The notes under the pieces were generated by a model that saw only the letters and a program-made list of their open reading frames with translations, was not told where the DNA came from and did not search any database. From assembly GCF_008123515.1 (NCBI RefSeq), contig NZ_VSSR01000047.1:62001-126000 (forward strand): a stretch of DNA of 64,000 nt. Reading direction: 5' to 3'. Both the position numbers and the translations under genes were made by a program. Positions 8,880 through 16,809 of this stretch are shown here, piece after piece (the first letter of the stretch is position 1; every line of letters begins with the position of its first letter). This stretch comes from Bradyrhizobium cytisi. GTDB lineage: Bacteria; Pseudomonadota; Alphaproteobacteria; Rhizobiales; Xanthobacteraceae.

Positions 8880-9818
8880 ATGATTGATCCAAGGCGACTT
8901 GTGGTGCTGGCAGCGGTTGCGCTGCTCGCCTTGAACCCCGGCATGGCCGCGGCCTCGCCCGCCAAGCCGAAGCCGGCTGCGGTCCCGGCCGTCGCGCCAC
9001 TTCCGCCGGCCGAGCCGTTGCCACCGCCGAAGATCTATCTGTTTCGCGGCGCGATGGGGCCGATCTTCTCGACCGGCATGGACCGGCTTGCCGAGAAGCT
9101 GACCAAGGCCGGCTTCTCGGCCGACGTCTACGAATTCACCATCTGCCGATGGATCGGCGATCGTGCGATTGCGAGCTACAAGGAAGCGCCGGCGCCGATC
9201 GTGCTGATCGGCCATTCCATGGGCGGGCTGTGCTCGGTGATCATCTCCGAGATGGCGGCCAAGGAGAACATCCCGATCAGCCTCGTCATCACCATCGACC
9301 CCGCCCATGCAACCGATGACGTGCCGCTCAATGTCGAGCGCTTCATCAACATCTTCCTCTCCGACAGCGTGCTCGGCGGCGGCAATGTGGTCGCGGTGCC
9401 GGGATTCCGCGGCCATTATGCGAGCTACGACCTCAAGGAGAACTCGCGGGTCTCGCACATCAACATCGAGAAGTCCGACGACATCCACCGCCAGATCGTC
9501 GACATGGTGACGCAGTTGCCGCGCATCCCGCCGCAGATCCAGGTCGATGCTGTGCCGCTGCGCTATCTGGTGCCGGGGGATACGCTGGTCGAGTTGTGGG
9601 ATAGCGGCGTGCGGCTGCCGGTCCGCCGCGGCGACACCATGGCAAGCATTGCTGCCGCCAATCGCGTGCCGCTGTGGACGCTCGCGCAGAGCAACTCGCT
9701 GCCGGAGAATGCGACGCTCACCCCCGGCCAGTCGATCATCGTCCCGCGCCATTTGACGCCGCCGGACGCCGCGGCCGCGATGGCGGCGCCGGCGCCTCCG
9801 CCGGCTGGGCGAAAGTAG
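8880..9818 (+). CDS. Secreted alpha/beta-hydrolase with C-terminal LysM domain
   Basis: A 312-residue exported protein. A signal peptide (about 1-25) and a Pro/Ala-rich linker lead to an alpha/beta-hydrolase core at about 50-215. The nucleophile elbow is LIGHSMGG with Ser113, and a possible acid lies at TIDPAH. A LysM-like module follows at about 247-290 (VRRGDTMASIAAANRV through LTPGQSIIVP), which would hold the enzyme to peptidoglycan. It is a paralogue of the gene at 5587 without LysM. I took the ATG at 8880 with GGGA before it; an earlier GTG frame lacks a signal peptide. It may act on cell-envelope esters; the exact substrate is unknown. Confidence 0.78.
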   Translation: MIDPRRLVVLAAVALLALNPGMAAASPAKPKPAAVPAVAPLPPAEPLPPPKIYLFRGAMGPIFSTGMDRLAEKLTKAGFSADVYEFTICRWIGDRAIASYKEAPAPIVLIGHSMGGLCSVIISEMAAKENIPISLVITIDPAHATDDVPLNVERFINIFLSDSVLGGGNVVAVPGFRGHYASYDLKENSRVSHINIEKSDDIHRQIVDMVTQLPRIPPQIQVDAVPLRYLVPGDTLVELWDSGVRLPVRRGDTMASIAAANRVPLWTLAQSNSLPENATLTPGQSIIVPRHLTPPDAAAAMAAPAPPPAGRK

Positions 9819-9867
9819 TGCTTCGTCACCTCATCACCTTGCCTTGCTTGCGAGGGGAGGGAGAAGA

Positions 9868-10941
9868 TCACACGTTCGAGCCGTGGATCGCGTCGATCAC
9901 GGCATCCGTCACGTCCTTCGTGCTCGCCTTGCCGCCGACATCAGGTGTCAGCACGCCAGCGGCGCAGACCTGCTCGACGGCCTTCATCAGCCGTGCGGCT
10001 GCGTCCTTCTCGCCGAGATGCTCGAGCATCTGCGCGCCGGTCCAGAACGTCGCGACCGGGTTGGCGATGCCTTTACCGGTGATGTCGAAGGCCGAGCCGT
10101 GGATCGGCTCGAACATCGAGGGAAAGCGGCGCTGCGGATCGATGTTGCCGGTCGGCGCCACGCCGAGGCTGCCCGCCAGCGCGCCGGCGAGATCTGAGAG
10201 GATGTCGGCGTGGAGGTTGGTCGCCACGATGGTGTCGAGGCTCTTCGGATGCAGCGTCATGCGCACAGTCATGGCGTCGACCAGCATCTTGTCCCAGGTG
10301 ACGTCGGGGAATTCATTGGCGACTTCGGCTGCGATCTCGTCCCACATCACCATGCCGTGGCGCTGCGCGTTCGACTTGGTCACCACGGTCAGGAATTTGC
10401 GCGGACGCGATTGCGCGAGCTGGAATGCGTAACGCATGATGCGGGTGACGCCGACGCGGGTGAACACCGCGACTTCGGTGCCGACCTCTTCCGGCAGGCC
10501 CTTGTGAGCGCGGCCGCCCATGCCGGCATATTCGCCCTCCGAATTCTCGCGCACGATCACCCAGTCGAGATCGCCGATGCCGACATTGCGCAGCGGCGAG
10601 GCGACGCCGGGCAAAATCTTGGTCGGCCGCACATTGGCGTATTGGTCAAAGCCCTGGCAGATCGGCAAGCGCAGGCCCCACAGCGTGATGTGATCAGGCA
10701 CGTCGGGCGCGCCGACCGCGCCGAAATAGATGGCGTCGAACTTCTTCAGTTCAGTGAGGCCATCGGCTGGCATCATCACGCCGTGCTTCTTGTAATAGTC
10801 CGAGCCCCAGTCGAAGGTCTTGATGGTAAAGGCGAGGTCGCCGCTGCGCTTGGCCAGCGCCTCCAGCACGCGGATTCCGGCCGAGATGACCTCGGGACCG
10901 ATGCCGTCGGCGGGAATGGCTGCGATCGAATGGGTGCGCAT
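9868..10941 (-). CDS. Tartrate dehydrogenase / D-malate dehydrogenase family
   Basis: A 357-residue cytoplasmic enzyme of the isocitrate/isopropylmalate dehydrogenase superfamily, of the tartrate dehydrogenase (TtuC) / D-malate dehydrogenase (DmlA) branch. It would oxidise and decarboxylate L-tartrate or D-malate with NAD and a divalent metal. Seen: IPADGIGPEV at the N-terminus, VRENSEGEYAGMGG substrate loop, catalytic Lys in TKSNAQRHG, and metal-binding aspartates in DAMTVRMTLHP and NLHADILSDLAGAL. FEPIHGSAFDITGKGIANP is the NAD-binding stretch. The start lies 21 bases downstream of an ACS-family MFS permease stop, so uptake and oxidation genes form an operon. TtuC and DmlA overlap in substrate, so tartrate is the likely but unproved one. 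Confidence 0.9.
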   Translation of the reverse strand: MRTHSIAAIPADGIGPEVISAGIRVLEALAKRSGDLAFTIKTFDWGSDYYKKHGVMMPADGLTELKKFDAIYFGAVGAPDVPDHITLWGLRLPICQGFDQYANVRPTKILPGVASPLRNVGIGDLDWVIVRENSEGEYAGMGGRAHKGLPEEVGTEVAVFTRVGVTRIMRYAFQLAQSRPRKFLTVVTKSNAQRHGMVMWDEIAAEVANEFPDVTWDKMLVDAMTVRMTLHPKSLDTIVATNLHADILSDLAGALAGSLGVAPTGNIDPQRRFPSMFEPIHGSAFDITGKGIANPVATFWTGAQMLEHLGEKDAAARLMKAVEQVCAAGVLTPDVGGKASTKDVTDAVIDAIHGSNV

Positions 10942-10962
10942 GAGAAAGCTCCGTTGGAGAGA

Positions 10963-12261
10963 TCAGTGGGATTGCGGGACGGGTTCGACGGGCGCGGTCT
11001 GCGCGCGCGACAATAGCAGGGTCAGCACCGCCGAGAGAACGAGCAGGCCGGCGACGAAATAGAGCCCGCCGACAAAACTCCCGGTCTGGTCCTTGATCCA
11101 GCCGATCATGGCAGGACCGACGAAACCGCCGAGATTGCCGATCGAATTGATGGTGGCGATGCCGGCCGCAGCCGCGGGACCGGACAGGAACAGCGTTGGC
11201 ATGCTCCAGAGCGGCGGCTTGGCCGAGGAGATACCGATATTGACCAGCGCCAGTGCCACCAGCACCGCGACGACTCCGGCCGCAAGACCGGCATAGACGA
11301 GGCCCACGGCGGCGATCAGGCAGGCCCACACGACGTGCCAGGTGCGCTCGCCGGTGCGATCCGAATGCCGCGCCCACAGCACCATTGCGACGACGGCAGC
11401 CGTGGCCGGCAACGCATTGAGGAAGCCGACCTGAAGCGTGGACAGGCCGAACTGCTTGATGATCTGCGGCGCCCAGACGCCGAGCGTGTAGAGGCCGGCC
11501 GAAGTGCCGAAATAGATCAGCGACAGCGCCAGCACGCGCGGATCGGCGAGCCCGCGCCAGATGCTATGGCTCGCGGTCGCGGCCTTGCTGGTGGTCTCCT
11601 CATTCATGGTCTCGACCAGCCATCGCCGCTCGTCGTCGGCGAGCCACTTCGCCTTCTCGGGCCGGTCGGTGAGGAACGCAAGCACGACGAAGCCGAGCAG
11701 CACGGCCGGCAGCGCCTCCAGCACGAACAGCCACTGCCAGCCCTTGAAGCCGAATAGTCCGTCCATCTCCAGCAGCGCGCCGGAGACCGGTGAGCCCAGC
11801 ACGGTCGAGAGTGGTGCTGCCGCCATGAACAATGCGGTCACCGCGGCGCGCTGGCGAGCCGGGAACCAGTAGGAGAGATAGAGGATGATGCCGGGAAAGA
11901 AGCCGGCTTCCGCGACGCCGAGCAGGAAGCGCAGGATGTAGAAGCTGGTCGCACCCTGCACGAACGCCATTGCCGCCGAGACCAGGCCCCAGGTGATCAT
12001 CACCCGCGCGATCCAGATCCGGGCGCCGACCTTGTGCAGGATGATGTTGGAGGGCACCTCGAACAGAAAGTAGCCCCAGAAGAAGATGCCGGCGCCAAAA
12101 CCGTAGACGGTCGGCGACTGGCCGATGTCCTTGTTCATCGTCAGCGAGGCGAAGCCGATATTGACGCGGTCGATGAAGGCCACGAAGTAGAGCAGCATGA
12201 TGAAGGGAACGATGCGCCAGGTGATCTTGCGCAGCACGCGCGTCTGAATCTCGCTCGCCAC
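10963..12261 (-). CDS. MFS transporter, anion:cation symporter (ACS) family, tartrate/organic acid type
   Basis: A 432-residue inner membrane permease with twelve predicted helices. The N-terminal signature RIVPFIMLLYFVAFIDRVNIGFA is the ACS family hallmark, shared with TtuB tartrate and related hexuronate or phthalate permeases. GVAEAGFFPGIILYLSYWFP is also typical. I selected GTG at 12261 because GAGGGAGG precedes it and the first helix follows soon after; the frame extends 30 codons upstream but without family-like sequence. It lies directly upstream of the tartrate/malate dehydrogenase, so it likely imports that enzyme's substrate. It is divergent from a LysR gene with a LysR-type box between. 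Confidence 0.92.
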   Translation of the reverse strand: MASEIQTRVLRKITWRIVPFIMLLYFVAFIDRVNIGFASLTMNKDIGQSPTVYGFGAGIFFWGYFLFEVPSNIILHKVGARIWIARVMITWGLVSAAMAFVQGATSFYILRFLLGVAEAGFFPGIILYLSYWFPARQRAAVTALFMAAAPLSTVLGSPVSGALLEMDGLFGFKGWQWLFVLEALPAVLLGFVVLAFLTDRPEKAKWLADDERRWLVETMNEETTSKAATASHSIWRGLADPRVLALSLIYFGTSAGLYTLGVWAPQIIKQFGLSTLQVGFLNALPATAAVVAMVLWARHSDRTGERTWHVVWACLIAAVGLVYAGLAAGVVAVLVALALVNIGISSAKPPLWSMPTLFLSGPAAAAGIATINSIGNLGGFVGPAMIGWIKDQTGSFVGGLYFVAGLLVLSAVLTLLLSRAQTAPVEPVPQSH

Positions 12262-12343
12262 TCTGGCCTCCCTCAAGTCCTGATTCTCGTTGTGTGGCAG
12301 CGAGCCTAGGCGTGGGCAGGAGTGGGACTCAATTGCCGCTGGT

Positions 12344-12364
12344 TTATACAAAAAAATGATATAA
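12344..12364. promoter_or_regulatory. LysR-type operator TTATA-N11-TATAA
   Basis: TTATA (12344-12348) and TATAA (12360-12364) form a perfect inverted pair with eleven bases between, which fits the T-N11-A consensus of LysR regulator sites. It sits between the divergent permease (start 12261) and LysR gene (start 12396), 32 bases before the latter, where autoregulation and activation of the permease operon would be expected. Confidence 0.65.
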
Positions 12365-12395
12365 TCCTCCTACGGTGAGACGAGGGGATCCGCGA

Positions 12396-13313
12396 ATGGA
12401 ATTGCATCAGCTCCGATGCTTCGTGGCGGCGGCCGAGCATCTGCATTTCGGCCGCGCCGCGCAGCATCTCCAGATGCTGCCGTCCGCGCTCGGGCGCCAG
12501 ATCAGGCTGCTGGAAGAGGATCTGGGGACGCGGCTGTTCGCGCGCACCACCCGCGCGGTCTCGCTCACCGAGGACGGCACGACGCTGCTGCGCGACGCCC
12601 GCGCCATCCTCGCCCGGGTCGAAGCCGTGGAGAGTAACCTGCGCAACCGCTCGCGCGCCGGCGCCGCGCGGCGGCTGCGGGTCGGCGCCATCGACAGCGC
12701 GGCGGCGGGGTTGCTGCCGCCGTTGCTGCGTGACTTCCGCGCCGGACATCCCGAGGTCGCGGTCCAGCTGCTGGAGGACAAGACCGTCCGGCTGTTGCCG
12801 AAAATCCTGACCGGCGCGCTCGATCTCGCCTTCGTTCGTCCGCCCGACCGGCCGGACAAGCGGCTGGAGTTCCGGCCTCTGCTTCAGGAGACCGCGATCG
12901 TGGCGTTTCCGCAGCGCCACGCGCTCGCTACGCGCAAGTCGATCACGCTGGCCGACATCGCCGACGAGCCGATGCTGGTCCCGGACCGTCGCTCGCGGCC
13001 GCACAGCCATGACCTCACGATAAAGCTGTTCGAGCAGGCCGGATTGATGCCGCGCATCGTGCAGGTGGCCGACGAGAAGCAGACCATCATCCATCTGGTG
13101 GCAACGAAGCTCGGGGTTGCGATCGTGCCGCGCTGGACCACGCGGATGGCGGTCTCCGGCGTACGCTTCGTACCGCTCCGTCCGAAGCAGAGCGGCCCTG
13201 TCGGCCGGCTGCCGCTGGCGGCGGCCTGGTTGCGCGGATCGCGCGATCCGGCCCGCGATGCGATACTGTCGGTGTTGGAGGCGCGCCTGCGCAGCTATGC
13301 GCGGGAAGCGTGA
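12396..13313 (+). CDS. LysR family transcriptional regulator
   Basis: A 305-residue regulator. The winged helix-turn-helix lies at about 1-60 (MELHQLRCFVAAAEHLHFGRAA, then ALGRQIRLLEEDLGTRLFAR). The C-terminal two-lobed periplasmic-binding fold at about 90-295 binds a small inducer. ATG 12396 follows GAGGGGA. It is divergent from the ACS permease/dehydrogenase pair and precedes aspartate dehydrogenase by 37 bases, so it may control both sides. The dicarboxylic acid context suggests a tartrate-, malate- or aspartate-like inducer, which is inference. Confidence 0.93.
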   Translation: MELHQLRCFVAAAEHLHFGRAAQHLQMLPSALGRQIRLLEEDLGTRLFARTTRAVSLTEDGTTLLRDARAILARVEAVESNLRNRSRAGAARRLRVGAIDSAAAGLLPPLLRDFRAGHPEVAVQLLEDKTVRLLPKILTGALDLAFVRPPDRPDKRLEFRPLLQETAIVAFPQRHALATRKSITLADIADEPMLVPDRRSRPHSHDLTIKLFEQAGLMPRIVQVADEKQTIIHLVATKLGVAIVPRWTTRMAVSGVRFVPLRPKQSGPVGRLPLAAAWLRGSRDPARDAILSVLEARLRSYAREA

Positions 13314-13350
13314 GCGGCTATGACAGTGGCCTGGACAAACGGTGGATGCG

Positions 13351-14175
13351 ATGACTGATCAGAAGGCTCAGAACGAATTGCGGGTTGCCATCGCAGGCCT
13401 GGGCTCGATCGGCAGCAAGATTGCAGCTGCGCTTGATCAGGGCATTGAGGGGCTGACGCTCTCTGCCGTGGCGGTACGCGATCCCGCGAAACACCAGAGC
13501 TTCCTGAGCAGCCTGCGCCGTCCGCCGCAGGTTTTGCCGATCGACCAGCTCGGCGACGCCGCCGACATCGTGGTCGAATGCGCGCCGAGCAGCCAGCTGC
13601 GCTCCATCGTCGAGCCGGCGGTGACGCGCGGCAGGTCCGCGGTCGTGGTCAGCGTTGGCGGATTGCTCGATAATTTTGATCTCGTCGATATCGCCCGCTC
13701 CAATGGCGGCCGCATCCTCGTCCCGACCGGTGCGCTGATCGGGCTCGATGCGGTCAACGCAGCTGCGGTCGGCACCGTTCATTCGGTGAAGATGGTTACG
13801 CGCAAGCCGATCGACGGGCTGAAGGGCGCACCGTTCATCGTTCAGAACAAGATCGATCTCGACAATCTGCGCGAGCCGCTAAAACTGTTCGAGGGCAGCG
13901 CGCGCGACGCGGCGAAGGGCTTCCCGGCGAACGTCAATGTCGCCGTTGCGCTGTCGCTGGCGGGTATCGGCCCCGATCGCACCCGGATGCAGGTTTGGGC
14001 CGACCCCACCGTGACGCGCAATGTTCACCGCATCGAGGTCGAAGCGGATTCGGCGCGGTTCTCGATGGGCATCGAGAACATCCCATCCGAAAATCCCAAG
14101 ACCGGGATGATCACCGCGCTGTCCGTGATCGCGCTGCTGCGCAAGCAGCGCGCCACGCTTTGCGTCGGGACGTAA
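13351..14175 (+). CDS. nadX: Aspartate dehydrogenase
   Basis: A 274-residue NAD(P)-dependent enzyme that converts L-aspartate to iminoaspartate/oxaloacetate, able to feed NAD synthesis or aspartate catabolism. A Rossmann motif VAIAGLGSIGSKIA lies near the N-terminus. The DUF108 C-terminal domain is clear: RILVPTGALIGLDAV, the FPANVNVAVALSLAGIG segment and the DRTRMQVWADP strand, the last two carrying conserved active-site residues of the family. ATG 13351 follows GGTGG; a GTG three codons earlier is possible. It follows the LysR gene closely and on the same strand. In this context of permease and dicarboxylate dehydrogenase, a catabolic role is as likely as quinolinate supply. Confidence 0.85.
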   Translation: MTDQKAQNELRVAIAGLGSIGSKIAAALDQGIEGLTLSAVAVRDPAKHQSFLSSLRRPPQVLPIDQLGDAADIVVECAPSSQLRSIVEPAVTRGRSAVVVSVGGLLDNFDLVDIARSNGGRILVPTGALIGLDAVNAAAVGTVHSVKMVTRKPIDGLKGAPFIVQNKIDLDNLREPLKLFEGSARDAAKGFPANVNVAVALSLAGIGPDRTRMQVWADPTVTRNVHRIEVEADSARFSMGIENIPSENPKTGMITALSVIALLRKQRATLCVGT

Positions 14176-14179
14176 CTCT

Positions 14180-15484
14180 CTAAGCGCCGGTGACGCGCCA
14201 GATCACGTTGCCGACGTCATCGGCCATCAGCAGCGACTTCTTGTCGGGGCCGATCGCGACGCCAACCGGGCGGCCGTAGGATTCCTTCTCGTCCGGGGAC
14301 AGGAAGCCTGACAGGATGTCGCGACCGGGGCCGGAGGGTTTGCCGTTCTCGAACGGGATGAACACCAGCTTGTAGCCGGACAGCGTGCTGCGATTCCACG
14401 AGCCGTGCTGGCCGATCACCATGCCATCGGGGAAGCCCGGCAGGGTGCCGGCAGGCATCCAGCACAGGCCGAGCGAAGCGGTGTGGCCACCGAGCGCGTA
14501 GTCCGGTTGAAGCGCCTTGGCGACCATCGCTGCATCCTGCGGCACGCGGTCGTCCACCGTCTTGCCCCAGTAGCAATAGGGCCAGCCGTAGAAGCCGCCG
14601 TCGCGCACCGAGGTCAGGTAGTCCGGCGGCGTCTCGTCGCCGAGCCCGTCGCGCTCGTTGACGACGGTCCAGAGCACGTTCGTGTTCGGCTCCCACGCGA
14701 GTCCAACCGGGTTGCGCAGTCCCGCACCAAAAATGCGATGCGTGCCGGCGGCGAGATCGAGCTCGTAGACCGCCGCGCGGCCTTCCTCGACCTCCATGCC
14801 CATCTCGGCGATGTTGCTGAGCGAGCCGACGCCGGCGTAGAGCTTCTTGCCGTCGGGGCTGGCGAGCAGGCTGCGCGTCCAGTGGCCGCTCGGCTTGAAG
14901 GTGGTGAGCCGCTTGCCCGGCGCGGTGATGCGATCGGCATTGGCGACGTAAGGAAAGGCCATCACGCCGTCGGTGTTGCCGACATAGAAGGTGTCGCCGA
15001 CCAGCGCCATGCCGAACGGCTGGCTGAGGTTCTCCATGAAGGCGCCGCGATATTCAGCGACGCCGTCGCCGTCCTTGTCGCGCAGGAGCGTGATGCGGTT
15101 GGCGGACTCGCCGAGCGCCGCGGCGCGCCGCATCGTCGCCTGCATCGCGTAGTGGAACACCGACCTCGGGGCGCCCGCGATCTGCGTCGCTTCCGCGATC
15201 AGCACGTCGCCATTGGGCAGCACCTCGATCCAGCGTGGATGGTCGAGCCCGGTCGCAAACGCATTGACCTTGAGCCCGGGTGCGACCGTCGGCTTCTGGC
15301 CCTCGCTCCAGCCGCGGGCGGTCGGCATCTTCAGCGTCGGCAGCGCGCCTTGCGGCTTCGCTTCGGGAATCGCCGGCGCTTGGCCCCAGGCCGGCGCGGG
15401 TGTGGTGCCCGACAGCTTTCGCCATTGCAGCGCGATGCCGCCCACGAACGCGACGAACTGCGCAAAGATGCTGGAAAATGTCAT
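14180..15484 (-). CDS. Sorbosone dehydrogenase family (PQQ-type beta-propeller) oxidoreductase
   Basis: A 434-residue protein, probably periplasmic and anchored by a hydrophobic N-terminus (SIFAQFVAFVGGIALQW). The beta-propeller belongs to the L-sorbosone/soluble glucose dehydrogenase family, which uses PQQ to oxidise sugars or aldehydes. Visible hallmarks are GLDHPRWIEVLPNGDVLIAE, RDKDGDGVAE (a calcium-site-like loop), GLRNPVGLAWEP, RDGGFYGWPYC and the final VAIGPDKKSLLMADDVGNVIWRV. ATG 15484 follows AGGGGA; the frame continues upstream without support. It is convergent with nadX, five bases apart. Whether PQQ is made by this organism cannot be seen here; substrate unknown. Confidence 0.85.
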   Translation of the reverse strand: MTFSSIFAQFVAFVGGIALQWRKLSGTTPAPAWGQAPAIPEAKPQGALPTLKMPTARGWSEGQKPTVAPGLKVNAFATGLDHPRWIEVLPNGDVLIAEATQIAGAPRSVFHYAMQATMRRAAALGESANRITLLRDKDGDGVAEYRGAFMENLSQPFGMALVGDTFYVGNTDGVMAFPYVANADRITAPGKRLTTFKPSGHWTRSLLASPDGKKLYAGVGSLSNIAEMGMEVEEGRAAVYELDLAAGTHRIFGAGLRNPVGLAWEPNTNVLWTVVNERDGLGDETPPDYLTSVRDGGFYGWPYCYWGKTVDDRVPQDAAMVAKALQPDYALGGHTASLGLCWMPAGTLPGFPDGMVIGQHGSWNRSTLSGYKLVFIPFENGKPSGPGRDILSGFLSPDEKESYGRPVGVAIGPDKKSLLMADDVGNVIWRVTGA

Positions 15485-15721
15485 GAAAATCCCCTGTCGA
15501 ACCCTGCGGCGCTGTCCAATGCGGATCGCCCAAAGCCCCGCGCGGGCCAGGACCTGATCTCTGCCTGATCGTCGAACTCTCCAGATCGACGATGAACTGT
15601 CGCCGTGCCGTTTTGCGCGCGCATCCAACTGGGTCGCGGTCAAAAGGTCAACCGCGGCGGAACTCCGCGGAGGTCTATTCCCGTGGAATGGCTGCTGATC
15701 GAATTTGCATGGGCGAGGGGA

Positions 15722-15931
15722 CTAGCGGCGGACCTGCAGCTCCAGCCGTCGCGGCGCGCGGAAACGATCGAGGTGACGGATGTTCGGCGCGAGCGCGGCC
15801 TCCTTGGAGAGGAGGTGATAGACGCGCGCGACCGTGCGCTGCTTCAGCTTCGGCCGTCCGGGCGGCAACGCCCGCGCCTTGCGGACGGCCGCAATCGCGT
15901 GCGCGCGAAAATAATCGTAGGTGTCCGACAT
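15722..15931 (-). CDS. Small conserved-looking hypothetical protein
   Basis: A 69-residue basic protein, not recognised. It begins MSDTYDYFRAHAIAAVRKAR, contains PPGRPKLKQRTVARVYHLLSKEA, and ends FRAPRRLELQVRR. The many Arg and Lys and the helical middle suggest a soluble nucleic-acid- or membrane-surface-associated protein, but no motif proves it. A longer open frame runs upstream over a repeat region and into the next gene, so the start at 15931 is chosen from protein composition. The ribosome site is weak. Confidence that it is a real gene is moderate. Confidence 0.5.
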   Translation of the reverse strand: MSDTYDYFRAHAIAAVRKARALPPGRPKLKQRTVARVYHLLSKEAALAPNIRHLDRFRAPRRLELQVRR

Positions 15932-16013
15932 GGCTCGATGCTCTGCGGTGCATGCGTCGAGGCGTAAACGGACGAATGAAGGGGCGGTTCCCGTCAGCGC
16001 GTCGAACTGTGCG

Positions 16014-16144
16014 CTGTGCCCCGGACGCAGCGTAGCGCGCCTTCCGCGGTGCGCTGCTGAGCCGGGGCCCATCTTACGACGGCCATCTGGGTCCCGGCTC
16101 TGCGTCGCAACGCCAAGAGCGTTGCAACGCGTCCGGGACACGAG
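16014..16144. repeat. Nested palindromic intergenic repeat
   Basis: An outer imperfect pair, TGTGCCCCGGACGC near 16015 and GCGTCCGGGACACG near 16130, encloses an inner pair, GAGCCGGGGCCCA near 16060 and TGGGTCCCGGCTC near 16087. From memory, this kind of sequence is a common Bradyrhizobium intergenic repeat. It lies downstream of the ICMT-like gene and upstream of the small gene at 15722-15931. Confidence 0.65.
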
Positions 16145-16152
16145 ACTAAACT

Positions 16153-16779
16153 TCAGCGCGGCGAGAGGAAGGGGATGATCATCGGGACGCGACGGCAATA
16201 GGCGCCGTAGGCATCTTCGCCGAGCTCCTTCGACAAAAACACCTCTTCCATCCGGCCCTTCTGCCACATGCCGAGTGAGATCAGGATTGCGCCGAGGATC
16301 GTCGTCACTGTACCGATCGCTATGCCGGTGACGAGCATGCCGAAGATCAGCCCGGTGTAGATCGGGTGCCGCACGATGCCGTACGGGCCGGTGTCGATGA
16401 CGCGGTGGTCTTCCTTGTGGGTGATGGTGTTGGACCAAAACTTTCCAAGATGCAGCCGCCCCCACCAGGCGAAGGCGATGCCGGCGACCGAGAGAACCGC
16501 GGCGATGGAGATGCCCGTGTTGCTGAGCACCCAGAGCGGCTTCCAGCCCATGACTTCCGCAATCCATGGCGTGTACAGGATGCCGCCGACCAGGATCGGC
16601 AGACGATAGCGCTGCGACTCCAGCGTCATGACCTGCTTCTTGGTGCGGCCCTGCCAGAACGAGGCGCCCACCCAGCTGGCGAGAAAGGCGAGCCAGATCA
16701 GGGCCAGGAGTTCGGTCGGCCAGGTCGTGGTCCAGCCGCCCCAGGCGACAGAGAGAAGCTTGCTGAAATCGAAGGACAT
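16153..16779 (-). CDS. Isoprenylcysteine carboxyl methyltransferase/PEMT-like integral membrane methyltransferase
   Basis: A 208-residue inner membrane protein with about five hydrophobic segments. The C-terminal half carries the ICMT/PEMT signature: GRLHLGKFWSNTI, DTGPYGIVRHPIYTG, and a final EEVFLSKELGEDAYGAYCRRVPMIIPFL that matches the family's EE...Y...VPR..P ending. Bacterial members methylate lipids or other hydrophobic acceptors with S-adenosylmethionine; they do not act on prenylated proteins. It is the last of three closely spaced genes (Mpo1-like, SDR, this), 30 bases after the SDR stop. The lipid substrate is unknown. Confidence 0.85.
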   Translation of the reverse strand: MSFDFSKLLSVAWGGWTTTWPTELLALIWLAFLASWVGASFWQGRTKKQVMTLESQRYRLPILVGGILYTPWIAEVMGWKPLWVLSNTGISIAAVLSVAGIAFAWWGRLHLGKFWSNTITHKEDHRVIDTGPYGIVRHPIYTGLIFGMLVTGIAIGTVTTILGAILISLGMWQKGRMEEVFLSKELGEDAYGAYCRRVPMIIPFLSPR

Positions 16780-16809
16780 GCGGAAAGGTTCTTTGGGTTG
16801 GGGAGCAGA

